64,000 bases of DNA from Colwellia psychrerythraea 34H (GCF_000012325.1 NC_003910.7:4712001-4776000), one strand, 5' to 3'. Positions 18,070 through 26,838 are shown, counted from the stretch's first letter. The notes: generated by a model not told the origin, from the sequence alone. Numbers and translations are program-made.

Positions 18070-18103
18070 AGAGGCTATAACATTGTTATAGCCTCTTTTT
18101 TTT
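18070..18103. terminator. Bidirectional terminator after the cvfB-like gene
   Basis: AGAGGCTATAAC pairs perfectly with GTTATAGCCTCT around ATT, flanked by A7 and T8 runs. It serves the rightward cvfB-like gene and possibly the leftward TonB receptor gene ending at 18202. Confidence 0.93.
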
Positions 18104-18201
18104 ACGCTAACTTTTGCTAAGAATATTAATACTACCAGTCAGACCAATTTATTATTCCGCTTGGTATTACTAATTATAGCCAACAGCATAATCTATTAGT
18201 A

Positions 18202-20709
18202 TTAGAAGCTTCCTCGAATGCCAACGCTGAAATTACGACCTGGTAATGGTGCTACTTCTTTTAGAAATGAAGAATGAACACGAGCGTGCTCATCTGTTAA
18301 GTTTTGTGCTTTTACATACACGGTTAAATCATCACCAACACCATTGATGTAATAATTAAAGTTTGCATCAACCATGGTATAACTATCGGTGTTTGTCTCT
18401 AACTCTGCAACATCATCTTGCTCGAAGTAATGGCTCACGCTTAGCTCACTATCAAACTTATCGGCTTGGTAATTGAAAATAGCACCCACTCGCATCGGCG
18501 GGATGCGTGGCAAGTTATCATTTCCATCTTCATTCACTAAGCGTGCACGAATGTAATCAGCTATTAGGCTTGTTTTAAATGACGATGAAACCTGATAAAC
18601 AAACTCAGCTTCAGCACCGTACATCTCAACATCATCTTGCTGATACACTAAAATCGGTAGCCCTGCTTCATCTTCATGTTCATCGGCATGGCCGTGTTCC
18701 TCAACAAAAAATAAACCGGTATCTCGCTGATAATAATAATCATCTACACGGTTATAAAAAGCACTAATGACGTAGCCAAAATCACCATTAAATTTTCGGA
18801 ATGTTAAGTCAAAATTAAGTGACGTTTCAACACTCGGTGCTTGCTCTGCTAACTCAACATGTACTTCATCACCTTCTTGGTGCACATCAAACATAGCACC
18901 GACTTCAAAGGTATTAGTTCCTATATGTGGACCAAAGGAAAATAACTCTCCCGCAGAGGCCGCTCGTTGTGATAATGCTGTTGAGAACCCTAAATTATAA
19001 CCTGGTTGGTAATTCCATACTAAGCCTACTGAGGCACTGATTGGCGTAAATGACTGCTGATCGAATGAGACTAATGTTTGATGATGTTCATCGTGTGATG
19101 GCTCTGTATGTTGATCCTGATGAGAATCTTCAAAGCCAATTAAGCTATCATCAGCATCTATATTTACCTGCTCGACCCTTGCACCTAATTGTAACAATAC
19201 CGAACCGAAGTGTTTCTCTTCTAACCAAGCAACAGCAAACATTTCCGATTTAGATGGAGGAGAAAAAGCCTCTTCACCCAGTGCTTTAAAGTCTGATGAT
19301 TTATAATGAATTGTCCATGCACCCTGCCATCCTGCGGTGTTTTCGTGGAATAAGTCAATGCGTGCTTCGGTACTTTTATTGGTAAAAGTTGTGCCCACTT
19401 CACCTGACTCAATCTCTTGATGCTGATAATCACTATAAGCAAATTTTGTTGCTATTTTACTAATAAATTGTTGCTCGAAATTATACTCACCAAGTACTTG
19501 CCATCTATCTTGCTTCATTTTGGCATAAACACCGACTTCTTCATCATGATCTGAGTGTTCTTCTTCATGCTCATCATCATGTTCTTCCCCATGACTATGT
19601 CCAGGAATGCCGTATTCTCTGTCCATAAAACCATAAGAGAAACCGATGAAGCCATCTTCAAATAAGTAACTTGAACCCAGTGTTGCGCCACTGGAAGTAC
19701 TTGAGCTATTGGCTAGACGAGTTTCCCCATGCTCTTCATGTTCTTCTTCGTGCTCATCTTCATGACCTTCATCATGGTCTTCGTTATGGATATCAGCTTC
19801 ACCCGCAAGTTTATAGTCTTTAGAGTCACGCCAAAAGGCATCAAGATGAAAAGCAATGTTATCAGTACCCGTTTGGATATTAACAGAGGCCTGCTGCTCA
19901 TTAGATACATCGTTATATTGTAACAAGTAGTCGACTTGATCATCACTACTCGTTGGCACACGTCCATCCACCACGTTAACCACACCACCAATAGCGCCAC
20001 TGCCATAAAAAAGTGTCGCTGGACCCCGTAAAACTTCTATTTGAGTGGCGGTACTCGTTTCTGTAGCGACAACATGATCAGGCCCGACGCGTGATGCATC
20101 GCCAACGTCTAATCCGTTTTGTGTAATAAGAACTCTAGGGCCATCCAAGCCTCTAATAATCGGTGTGCTGGCAACCGGACCATAATAACTAGAATGAACA
20201 CCAACTTCATTTTTTAAGGTTTCGCCTAACGTTGCCGCTTGTTTCATTTTTAATTCATCTTCACTGAGCACATTAATAGGCAATGCTGACTCGATTGACG
20301 AAGTATGTAGTGGTGTTGCATGTACATCAATAACTTCCATTACCGATCTAGGTAACACTACACTTAAGTCAGTAATATCTTCTTCTTTCATTGTAATGTG
20401 TTGATTGCTATGACCGTAGTTTTTAGCACTAATGTGAAGTTCAAAAATCCCCTTCTTAACATCGGTAAAATTAAATAGTCCCAGAGAGTTTGTGCGTACT
20501 TGCTGTGAATCTCCATTTAACCCTACAGTAGCATTATTAATCGGTTGACCTTGTTTGTTCAGTACAACACCAGATAACTGCTGAGCGAAGGTGTTAGGAA
20601 CAAAACATAACATTGTACCCAGTGTCGACAGTACCGTAGCACTAACTATTTTTTTCAAAGGTGATTTTACTTGAGCATTAGTGCTCTTTTGAGTCGCAGA
20701 GAATGACAT
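18202..20709 (-). CDS. TonB-dependent outer-membrane receptor, ZnuD-like (zinc uptake)
   Basis: The 835-residue protein opens with a signal peptide ending NTFAQQ and a carboxypeptidase-regulatory-like beta-sandwich (about 43-120). A plug domain follows (about 130-245, with VEVLRGPATLFYGSGAIGGVVNVVDGR) and then a 22-strand barrel ending in the usual C-terminal Phe (FSVGIRGSF). Extracellular loops are very rich in His, Asp and Glu, for example DHDEGHEDEHEEEHEEHGE near 325 and HSHGEEHDDEHEEEHSDHDE near 375. Such loops are typical of zinc receptors like Neisseria ZnuD. A small cysteine-containing protein gene with a Zur-type box lies upstream on the same strand. The ATG at 20709 has GGAA and begins a sensible leader. 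Copper or nickel are alternative substrates. Confidence 0.9.
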   Translation of the reverse strand: MSFSATQKSTNAQVKSPLKKIVSATVLSTLGTMLCFVPNTFAQQLSGVVLNKQGQPINNATVGLNGDSQQVRTNSLGLFNFTDVKKGIFELHISAKNYGHSNQHITMKEEDITDLSVVLPRSVMEVIDVHATPLHTSSIESALPINVLSEDELKMKQAATLGETLKNEVGVHSSYYGPVASTPIIRGLDGPRVLITQNGLDVGDASRVGPDHVVATETSTATQIEVLRGPATLFYGSGAIGGVVNVVDGRVPTSSDDQVDYLLQYNDVSNEQQASVNIQTGTDNIAFHLDAFWRDSKDYKLAGEADIHNEDHDEGHEDEHEEEHEEHGETRLANSSSTSSGATLGSSYLFEDGFIGFSYGFMDREYGIPGHSHGEEHDDEHEEEHSDHDEEVGVYAKMKQDRWQVLGEYNFEQQFISKIATKFAYSDYQHQEIESGEVGTTFTNKSTEARIDLFHENTAGWQGAWTIHYKSSDFKALGEEAFSPPSKSEMFAVAWLEEKHFGSVLLQLGARVEQVNIDADDSLIGFEDSHQDQHTEPSHDEHHQTLVSFDQQSFTPISASVGLVWNYQPGYNLGFSTALSQRAASAGELFSFGPHIGTNTFEVGAMFDVHQEGDEVHVELAEQAPSVETSLNFDLTFRKFNGDFGYVISAFYNRVDDYYYQRDTGLFFVEEHGHADEHEDEAGLPILVYQQDDVEMYGAEAEFVYQVSSSFKTSLIADYIRARLVNEDGNDNLPRIPPMRVGAIFNYQADKFDSELSVSHYFEQDDVAELETNTDSYTMVDANFNYYINGVGDDLTVYVKAQNLTDEHARVHSSFLKEVAPLPGRNFSVGIRGSF

Positions 20710-20774
20710 AAACTGGTTTCCGATAATTTTAGGAGGTGTATACCGCACTGCAAATTGATATTCGCAGACAGACA

Positions 20775-20944
20775 ACTAATACCAATCAGACTAACTAAGT
20801 GATCTTTTTAAATGGTCTAAATATCCAAAAACATTGTTGCTTTCAATCCCAATAGCCAGCTATTGCTCAATCAATCGCCTTGTTCTTAAAAATTTATCCT
20901 CATTAAAATTTGAACCATTAATTAATCTGATTGATATAAGTGAA
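20775..20944. repeat. MITE-like element with terminal inverted repeats
   Basis: ACTAATACCAATCAGACTAA (20776-20795) and the complement of the right end (20924-20943, reading ACTTATATCAATCAGATTAA) match at 16 of 20 positions. The roughly 130 nt between them are non-coding. A similar end sequence appears at 10864-10879. It sits between the small CxxC gene and the TonB receptor gene. Confidence 0.5.
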
Positions 20945-20971
20945 GTACTTATTTTGACTAAGCACTTCACT
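20939..20971 (-). terminator. Hairpin between the CxxC gene and the receptor gene
   Basis: AGTGAAGTACTTA (20939-20951) and TAAGCACTTCACT (20959-20971) pair except at one or two inner bases, loop 7 nt. It follows the small gene's stop codon, without a strong U-tract. It may attenuate read-through into the TonB receptor gene. Confidence 0.45.
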
Positions 20972-20993
20972 ATAAAAATACATAATAAGAAAA

Positions 20994-21284
20994 CTACAGA
21001 AAGCTTGGCGGCGCTCTTAATGGAGGGTATACGTAAGCTGAGGAAGTTAGCTTAAGATTGATAATGCGAATTTTGTCAAAATTAGTGATACTTGAAGATA
21101 TCGGATATAGCCTTATAGGGCTTGGTGGGGTGTCGATACCTTGTTGACACAAGTTACAGTCATGCTGTTCAAAGCTTGCAAAGGTGTCAAATTCAACTTG
21201 TGCATAATGCTCACTATGGACAAACAAAGTGGCGCAAAAAAGCAAGAGCGTTAAAGCACTCTGGCGAATTTGTCGTTCATTCAT
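20994..21284 (-). CDS. Small exported His/Cys protein, probable zinc-starvation gene
   Basis: This product of about 96 residues starts at MNERQIRQSALTLLL and has a signal-peptide-like hydrophobic stretch. The motif FEQHDCNLCQQGID, a His-Cys-x-x-Cys cluster that could bind zinc, follows. The remainder is polar to the C-terminus (PLRAPPSFL). Two ATGs are possible (21311 and 21284). The downstream one was chosen because a -10-like TATACT is embedded in the Zur-type palindrome at 21315, so transcription should start near 21311. No good ribosome site helps decide. It lies upstream of, and co-oriented with, the His-rich TonB receptor. Small periplasmic proteins of this kind often neighbour zinc receptors; its role is unknown, perhaps as a periplasmic zinc carrier. 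Confidence 0.65.
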   Translation of the reverse strand: MNERQIRQSALTLLLFCATLFVHSEHYAQVEFDTFASFEQHDCNLCQQGIDTPPSPIRLYPISSSITNFDKIRIINLKLTSSAYVYPPLRAPPSFL

Positions 21285-21314
21285 TTGAAGTTGAGATAAT
21301 GTAAAGTTCATACT

Positions 21315-21329
21315 TGTTATAGTATAACA
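21315..21329. promoter_or_regulatory. Zur-box-like operator
   Basis: TGTTATAGTATAACA is a perfect 7-1-7 palindrome and matches the known gammaproteobacterial Zur core TGTTATAnTATAACA. On the minus strand it contains TATACT, a good -10 element, so binding would block the promoter of the small CxxC gene and the ZnuD-like receptor. This is the clearest regulatory site in this region. Confidence 0.85.
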
Positions 21330-21501
21330 CTTAAAAATCAAACTCAATAATTGCTTCTACCTCTGTAAGAGATTTTTTTCACCTTCAACAAAAAAAACAG
21401 CAGTGCTGCGCTATACTTTATGCAAGTTCTCCTCTCCTACCATCGCATCAAGTAGTTATTGATTGAATAGTTATGTTGTCTCATTAACCAAGGATATCTT
21501 T

Positions 21502-22767
21502 ATGGCACCTTTGACCCACTCCCCATTAAATAAAGCTAGTGCTATACCCCTAAAACAAGCATTATTTTTACTGCCCATAATGCTTGTAACACTTCCAATT
21601 TATAGTGAAAGCTTTACCGCAAAGCGAACAGGACAAGGTTTTACTGGCCTAACACAAGACTTTACTTCATCGTTGAGCAACCCCGCCTTACTGACTAAAT
21701 TCCGTAATGATAATGACGTCTTTGTTTCTTTAAATATAGGCATCATGGCATCTGATAAATATAATGTTATTGATACCGCTGAGGACATTAGTAACGATCT
21801 TGATACATTGGCCGACGATATAAACGGTATGTCACTGCAAATTATTCAATCACCCGAGCAAATGAAAAACTACAACGATGATTTAAATCAGCAAGTCGAC
21901 ACTATAATTGCTGACTTTGAAAAAATAGATGGGCAAGTTGTAAAAGTGCGTAATGGCTTGAACTTACAAATTATCATCCCTAATCAATTTTTGAGTTTTG
22001 GTCTTTTTACCAACCAATATAGTCGTATTGCTGGTGTAATGGATTATAACGAAAGCGATGAAGAAATATTAAATGATGCCATTTTATCAGGAGACCTAGA
22101 TTTAAAAGATCTAAAATCAACAACCTCAGCCATTGGTTACTCCGTTGCTGAGGCAGGTTTTATGGCTGGTTACCCTGTGGTTACAGACACTAACTATGAT
22201 CTAAGTGTCGGTGCCAAGTTAAAATATCAACGTATTGATCTTTATTATAACCGCGTACAAATTAGTGACTTCGATGACGACGATTTCGAGATTACCAATG
22301 ATGAGAATATCACCAACAAAAGTGGCGCTAATATAGACTTAGGATTATATGTAAATTGGGGCGAAGAACGTCAATGGCATGCGGCATTGGTCACAAATAA
22401 TTTAATCAAGCAAACCGTGCATCATGCTGAGCAAAACCTAATTTTCACCTTAGAAAATAGTACTAGCTTTGGTTTAAGCTATCAAAACAGTTGGCTCAAT
22501 TTAGCAACCGATATTGATTTAACTGATCGTGAACAAATCGCGTCTATTGAGCCATCAAAATATGCTGGCGTGGGAGCTGAGTTTCGTTTCTATGAGCACA
22601 TTCAATTTCGTTTAGGTTATCGTACTGACTTAAATAATGTTGATGATGATATTTATACTGCGGGTATTGGTATATCACCTTGGGATGTTTTCGCCGTTGA
22701 TATTGCTGCCTTTACGGGAGGTAGTGACACTATAGGGGCTGCATTACAACTCAGCTTAAAAATATAG
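21502..22767 (+). CDS. TraF-like outer-membrane beta-barrel protein
   Basis: This 421-residue protein has a signal peptide (LKQALFLLPIMLVTLPIYSESF), then RTGQGFTGLTQDFTSSLSNPALLTKF. A beta-barrel-like body follows, with AGYPVVTDTNYDLSVGAKLKYQRIDLYY and a C-terminal GLGYRTDLNNV...AGIGISPWDVFAVDIAAF pattern. It fits the TraF_2 family, named after plasmid conjugation genes but common on chromosomes of Vibrio, Shewanella and Colwellia with no transfer system nearby, as here. Segment 90-165 is a coiled-coil-like insert. The ATG at 21502 has AGGA seven bases upstream. The function is unknown; an outer-membrane barrel is likely. The gene is monocistronic and followed by a strong terminator. Confidence 0.75.
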   Translation: MAPLTHSPLNKASAIPLKQALFLLPIMLVTLPIYSESFTAKRTGQGFTGLTQDFTSSLSNPALLTKFRNDNDVFVSLNIGIMASDKYNVIDTAEDISNDLDTLADDINGMSLQIIQSPEQMKNYNDDLNQQVDTIIADFEKIDGQVVKVRNGLNLQIIIPNQFLSFGLFTNQYSRIAGVMDYNESDEEILNDAILSGDLDLKDLKSTTSAIGYSVAEAGFMAGYPVVTDTNYDLSVGAKLKYQRIDLYYNRVQISDFDDDDFEITNDENITNKSGANIDLGLYVNWGEERQWHAALVTNNLIKQTVHHAEQNLIFTLENSTSFGLSYQNSWLNLATDIDLTDREQIASIEPSKYAGVGAEFRFYEHIQFRLGYRTDLNNVDDDIYTAGIGISPWDVFAVDIAAFTGGSDTIGAALQLSLKI

Positions 22768-22850
22768 CCATCTTAATAGAGAAAAATAAGTGGCTTACTT
22801 AAGTAGCAACAAGTGGAGGCTCTGTATGTTGTCGCCTTTCAAGCGCAATA

Positions 22851-22888
22851 AAAAAGCAGTTATTGATAATATTCAATAACTGCTTTTT
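22851..22888. terminator. Bidirectional terminator
   Basis: AAAAAGCAGTTATTGA and TCAATAACTGCTTTTT pair perfectly around TAATAT. It separates the convergent TraF-like gene and the desuccinylase operon. Confidence 0.93.
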
Positions 22889-22917
22889 TGTAATATATGT
22901 ATTTTGCTTAATGGCTC

Positions 22918-24048
22918 TTAAAGCTCAAAGTAATTACAAAAGACCTTATATAACTCAGTGCCCTGATTAACACTCGCAGAAGCGAAGTGCAAAATAGGAA
23001 TAACGTCTTGCTCAAGTGACACATAATGCAATGCCTCACCATCACCGTAATTATCCATACGAAGAATTCGGGCTAACGGCTCACCAGCCGCTAAAGGCTT
23101 ACCAAATTCCCCAAGGTAATCAACCATTCCACCCATAGGTGAATATAAGGCTTTATAATCTTTCAGATAACAAGCGTATCTAGTCATTTCCTGTGGCTGA
23201 TACTGTTTATTATCGATAACACCCTGAGATTGCAAATAAGATAAAATACCAAGTGCATCTTGCTTAGCTACATCTAGGTCAATTTGCTCTTGAGAGCCAA
23301 GTTCAACGGTAAAGCTTTCTTTCTTAAAAGCTCCTTTGCCCATAGTAAAGTTGCGACCTAAATCTTGATAAGCTTCTTGTAAGCTCCACCATGGACAAAA
23401 TGTTGCTTCGTCCATGGCGCCATCAAAACCATTTTGAATAAAGATAGTATGCTCAATATCAAAATACTCCGCGCTCGCTTTTGCATACTCTGGACAATAT
23501 AAGTGCTTACTTGAAATAGGTCCTGTGTGTAAGTCTAAAACGATATCGGCTTGATGGGCAAGTCGTTGTAACTGGTAAGCAATACGTTGCCCCGTAGTGA
23601 TACCCCAAATATTGTGCTCTAATCGTTGATCTATTTCAGTAATCAAAAGTTGCTGGAATTTATCTGCTATCTCTTCTTCACTCGCATCAAGGTATTGCTG
23701 CGCAAAGGGGGCAATAACACTTTGATCAAAGTGATACATGCGATTCCAGTTTTCCCCGGTAATGGGGTCAAAACGACCTAAAGTATATTCACCATTTTTA
23801 TGATTACAGGCTACTGGGTTAGCATAGGGTACTAAGGTAATATTGCCTTGTAAATTACAATGCTGTAGCAGTTCAAGTAACTGAAAGATAACTGCATTAC
23901 CTTGTACTTCAGCACCATGCATATTAGCCTGAATATAAACACTGGGAGCAGAATTATTTTCAGTTTCAAAAACATATACCGGCACAGTGAGCTTAGCACC
24001 ACTTGCCATTTCGCCAACGGACATCACTTCTTTGGTAAAATTATTCAT
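22918..24048 (-). CDS. Succinylglutamate desuccinylase / aspartoacylase family zinc hydrolase
   Basis: This 376-residue M14-type metalloamidase has zinc ligands His44 and Glu47 in NMHGAEVQGN and His174 in DLHTGP. Glu249 (FTVELGSQ) is the probable catalytic base. Family members remove acyl groups from N-acyl amino acids. The closest subgroup appears to be the AstE/aspartoacylase-like proteins of about 370 residues, longer than classic AstE. It has a strong GAGGAG ribosome site and starts 13 nt after the decarboxylase stop. Next to a DapD-like succinyltransferase and a LysA-like decarboxylase it could remove the succinyl blocking group from their intermediate, a role played by DapE in ordinary lysine synthesis. 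That pathway role is inference. Confidence 0.85.
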   Translation of the reverse strand: MNNFTKEVMSVGEMASGAKLTVPVYVFETENNSAPSVYIQANMHGAEVQGNAVIFQLLELLQHCNLQGNITLVPYANPVACNHKNGEYTLGRFDPITGENWNRMYHFDQSVIAPFAQQYLDASEEEIADKFQQLLITEIDQRLEHNIWGITTGQRIAYQLQRLAHQADIVLDLHTGPISSKHLYCPEYAKASAEYFDIEHTIFIQNGFDGAMDEATFCPWWSLQEAYQDLGRNFTMGKGAFKKESFTVELGSQEQIDLDVAKQDALGILSYLQSQGVIDNKQYQPQEMTRYACYLKDYKALYSPMGGMVDYLGEFGKPLAAGEPLARILRMDNYGDGEALHYVSLEQDVIPILHFASASVNQGTELYKVFCNYFEL

Positions 24049-24061
24049 CGAAACTCCTCAA

Positions 24062-25312
24062 CTAAGCCAAATAAGATGAAGCAGGCAGAGCTGCTCTGAT
24101 TTGAGTTAGCGTACCATTTTGGTAAACATATTCAGCCGCTAATTCATGACATAAGAAAAACGGCATGCTTTCAGTAAAGCCATAAGCACCGCAATAACCA
24201 AACACGAGTTGTTCACCAACAGCCGTGTCTTTAGGTAACTGTAAATGCCCTAATTTATCCATACTGGTGCATAAAGGGCCATGCAAATCAAAAGCTTGCA
24301 TAGAGTCGTCTTCAGCTACAAACCCTTCTCGTAGTATCTGTACCGGAAAAGGTTGATCAGTAATAGCAGGACGCAATAAATGATTTATTCCCGCCGCCAA
24401 CACTAACTGATCTTGGTTGTAATTCATTTTTCTATCAACAACAGGCACGACATAATAGCCATACTCTGCAACCGCAAAACGTCCCAACTCAAGCCATAAT
24501 TCTTTGACACCAGCTTTTGCTTTGATAATGGCCAAGTCTTCGATAACTTGAGACCAAGACAAAGCTTGTCCCTCGCCTAAATAATCAATACCTAAACCAC
24601 CACCTAAATCGAGTACTTCAAGTGTCATACCAATGCTACTAGCTAAATCAGTCAAGGGAGTTATCATTTGGGACCATAATGAAAACATTTTTTCATTACT
24701 GAGCATGTTACCCCATTGGAAAATATGCAAGCCACAAAGATCCAACGCTGGATAGCTATCTACATGAATATTCTGCCATTCAGACACTGATAGACCAAAG
24801 GGCGTTAAGCTATTTCCACCCAGTGGGTTTTTCTCGCCTTCATGCCATTGCAGCTGAACTCTCAGTAGTACTTTCGGTTTTTCAACACTCTTGAGTGATT
24901 GTTCCTGCTCAAGTACTGCTTCATTTAACCAGTTCAGTTGATTTAGACTCTCAACCACAAAAGTATTAACGCCCTGCTTAATAAATGCAGTCAGTTGTTT
25001 TTTTGATTTAGCTGGTCCAGTATTTAAGATCCGACTAGGGTCTATTCCCTGCGCTAAAACTTGAGCTAACTCACCGCTACTAGCAACATCAAAGTTAAAG
25101 CCTTCACTATCTAATGTTTGAATTATTTTGGATAGTGGATTCGCTTTAACGGCAAACCATAATTTAATGACATCTTGCTGCTGTAAAGCGGCTAAATGTG
25201 CTTTAAGTGCATCAAGTTGATAAACAAAATAGCCTTGTTCATCTTCTGGTGATTCATGTGTAACTAAGGCATTTTCAATGCTGGTGTCAAACCAAGTGGA
25301 TTTAGTCATCAT
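24062..25312 (-). CDS. PLP-dependent amino-acid decarboxylase, LysA/TabA-like (fold type III)
   Basis: This 416-residue protein has an alanine-racemase-fold barrel. Lys56 in FAVKANP is the pyridoxal phosphate lysine, GGGLGIDY near 237 binds the phosphate, and LELGR at 275-279 replaces the usual EPGR. GPLCTSMD (Cys348, Asp352) supplies substrate residues from the partner subunit. It belongs with diaminopimelate, ornithine and related decarboxylases, but its neighbours (DapD-like and desuccinylase) and the altered EPGR make it a paralogue rather than the housekeeping LysA. TabA of tabtoxin synthesis is a known precedent for such a paralogue. The start at 25312 has a weak ribosome site; a second ATG follows immediately. 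Confidence 0.85.
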   Translation of the reverse strand: MMTKSTWFDTSIENALVTHESPEDEQGYFVYQLDALKAHLAALQQQDVIKLWFAVKANPLSKIIQTLDSEGFNFDVASSGELAQVLAQGIDPSRILNTGPAKSKKQLTAFIKQGVNTFVVESLNQLNWLNEAVLEQEQSLKSVEKPKVLLRVQLQWHEGEKNPLGGNSLTPFGLSVSEWQNIHVDSYPALDLCGLHIFQWGNMLSNEKMFSLWSQMITPLTDLASSIGMTLEVLDLGGGLGIDYLGEGQALSWSQVIEDLAIIKAKAGVKELWLELGRFAVAEYGYYVVPVVDRKMNYNQDQLVLAAGINHLLRPAITDQPFPVQILREGFVAEDDSMQAFDLHGPLCTSMDKLGHLQLPKDTAVGEQLVFGYCGAYGFTESMPFFLCHELAAEYVYQNGTLTQIRAALPASSYLA

Positions 25313-25490
25313 AATTATCTTTATAGTTTTCTTTTAAGTTTTAAAACGGTAGATAGTTATATCAGGGGTAAATAAACGCTAAGCGGTAACGCTCAAATTA
25401 AAGGGTAAAGCACGGAGTTGATGACTATCAATGAGTACTTTTGACGAATAAGTTGAGTGCTACGGCAACGAGGTTATGATCCCCTAAGTA

Positions 25491-26240
25491 TTATCTTAGA
25501 ATTGATTCTAATTCTAAAGAAGCATCGCTTTGTTCATCGCGATATTTAACGATAAGCGCACAGGCCATACTTAGACCTTGCTCTTGAGCCCATTCACCTT
25601 TAACAGGACGGGTACCAGGTACAACAACTGCACGTTCTGGAATTTCAGCACCTTTTTCTCGCATAACTTGATTAACACAATCATAAACAGGTACTGATTT
25701 TGATAGAGATACGCCTGGTGCTAATACCGCACCTTTTTTAACAACAATGCCTTCAACGACAACGACACCAGCACTTAAAAAAGCACCATCTTCAATGATT
25801 ACCGGGCTAGCGCCTATTGGCTCTAATACGCCACCAATTTGAACTGCTGCTGAAATATGTACATTTTTACCAACTTGTGCACATGAACCAATCAAAGCAT
25901 GGCTATCAACCATAGTGCCACTATCAACAAAAGCGCCAACATTGATATAAGCTGGTGGCATGATGATAACGCCTTCGGCAACGTAAGCACCTGCGCGTAC
26001 TGATGAACCTCCTGGTACTAAACGAACACCATCTTCAGGTGTAAACTGACGAGCTGGTAAGTTGTGTTTATCAACAAAACCTTGGTAATTATCATCAAAA
26101 GCAATGTTTTTACCCGCTTTAAAAGCAGCTAAAATACCTTGTTTCACTTCAATGTTGGCATGCCAGTTACCGGCATCATCTTGGTTTGCCGCTCGTAAAC
26201 TACCTGATTCTAACTGTGCTAATACATCTTGCCAGTTCAT
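25491..26240 (-). CDS. DapD-like tetrahydrodipicolinate N-succinyltransferase paralogue
   Basis: This 249-residue left-handed beta-helix acyltransferase has hexapeptide repeats over about residues 75-195 (GAYVAEGVIIMPPAYINVGAFVDSGTMVDSHALIGSCAQVGKNVHISAAVQIGGVLEPIGASPVIIED). The IGGVLEP and SGTMVDSHALIGSCAQVGKNVH stretches are the DapD signature. Compared with the roughly 274-residue E. coli enzyme, the N-terminal helical domain is about 25 residues shorter. It transfers succinyl from succinyl-CoA to an amino-dicarboxylate. GGAG sits seven bases before the ATG. It heads a leftward gene set with a decarboxylase (178 nt downstream) and a desuccinylase. It could be the cell's DapD or a secondary-metabolism version like TabB. 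Confidence 0.85.
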   Translation of the reverse strand: MNWQDVLAQLESGSLRAANQDDAGNWHANIEVKQGILAAFKAGKNIAFDDNYQGFVDKHNLPARQFTPEDGVRLVPGGSSVRAGAYVAEGVIIMPPAYINVGAFVDSGTMVDSHALIGSCAQVGKNVHISAAVQIGGVLEPIGASPVIIEDGAFLSAGVVVVEGIVVKKGAVLAPGVSLSKSVPVYDCVNQVMREKGAEIPERAVVVPGTRPVKGEWAQEQGLSMACALIVKYRDEQSDASLELESILR

Positions 26241-26838
26241 TTATTACTCCGCTTATCTGATAAAAAGTCTATAGAAAGATTATGAGTATTCGTGTTATCA
26301 AAGGTATGCTTAAGGCACACTTAATGAATAAAACTAAATACATTGTGCGGAGGACTGGGCATTGACAGAGAAGAGCATAATATCAGCTGAGCCGATATTT
26401 GGGCTAATATGCAAAGACCAGAAGCTCCCCACTTAAACAACCCATAGGGTTGTTTTTCAAAGTGACAGTTGTTGGGATTCAGCCCACTACTTTATAAAAT
26501 ATATAAAGTACACAACCGATAAACAGCTTATCAAATAGCCATTTATCTCGGCGTTAATCCCCCTCATTACCATCTACAGATTTTGATATCTGTTTTTGAA
26601 TTGTTCAAGACAATACAAAACAATAGTAATTACCTGGTTAACGCTCCTCTTCTGGCCCTATTAAAATTTACTGGTTAGTTACTCAACCAATAAATTGGAA
26701 TTAGGGACACTTACTATTTAAGCATTTTTTTTATCTCGACACAATTAACTTACGGCAAATAACCCTATTCCCTTATACTTATTTACCGTAGAATATAACC
26801 ATTGTTCTTTCTCTATTTATTGCCCTGTGTCTTGCCCT
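26241..26838. other. 598-nt divergent intergenic region with an unexplained structured patch
   Basis: It separates the leftward dapD-like gene and the rightward rsmC gene. A more GC-rich patch at about 26345-26490 contains CTGAGCCGATATTT (26387-26400), identical to the conserved core I recall for 6S RNA. It also has a hairpin with AAACAACCC (26435-26443) facing GGGTTGTTT (26447-26455), followed by T residues. The expected 6S apical and terminal stems could not be built. The rest is AT-rich and probably holds the two promoters. No coding gene is evident. Confidence 0.4.

Noticed and set aside
18600..20000. Repetitive His/Glu/Asp codon runs as a possible DNA repeat or CRISPR-like array
   Set aside because: The periodicity follows the acidic/His-rich loops of the TonB receptor and stays in its reading frame; units differ in sequence.
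21502..22767. A conjugation system suggested by the TraF-like protein
   Set aside because: No other transfer, relaxase or pilus gene is in the region; this family is common on chromosomes of related bacteria.
26338..26433. A stop-free stretch of about 31 codons that might be a transposase remnant
   Set aside because: It is too short, has no start or ribosome site, and no matching inverted repeats or other transposase pieces nearby.
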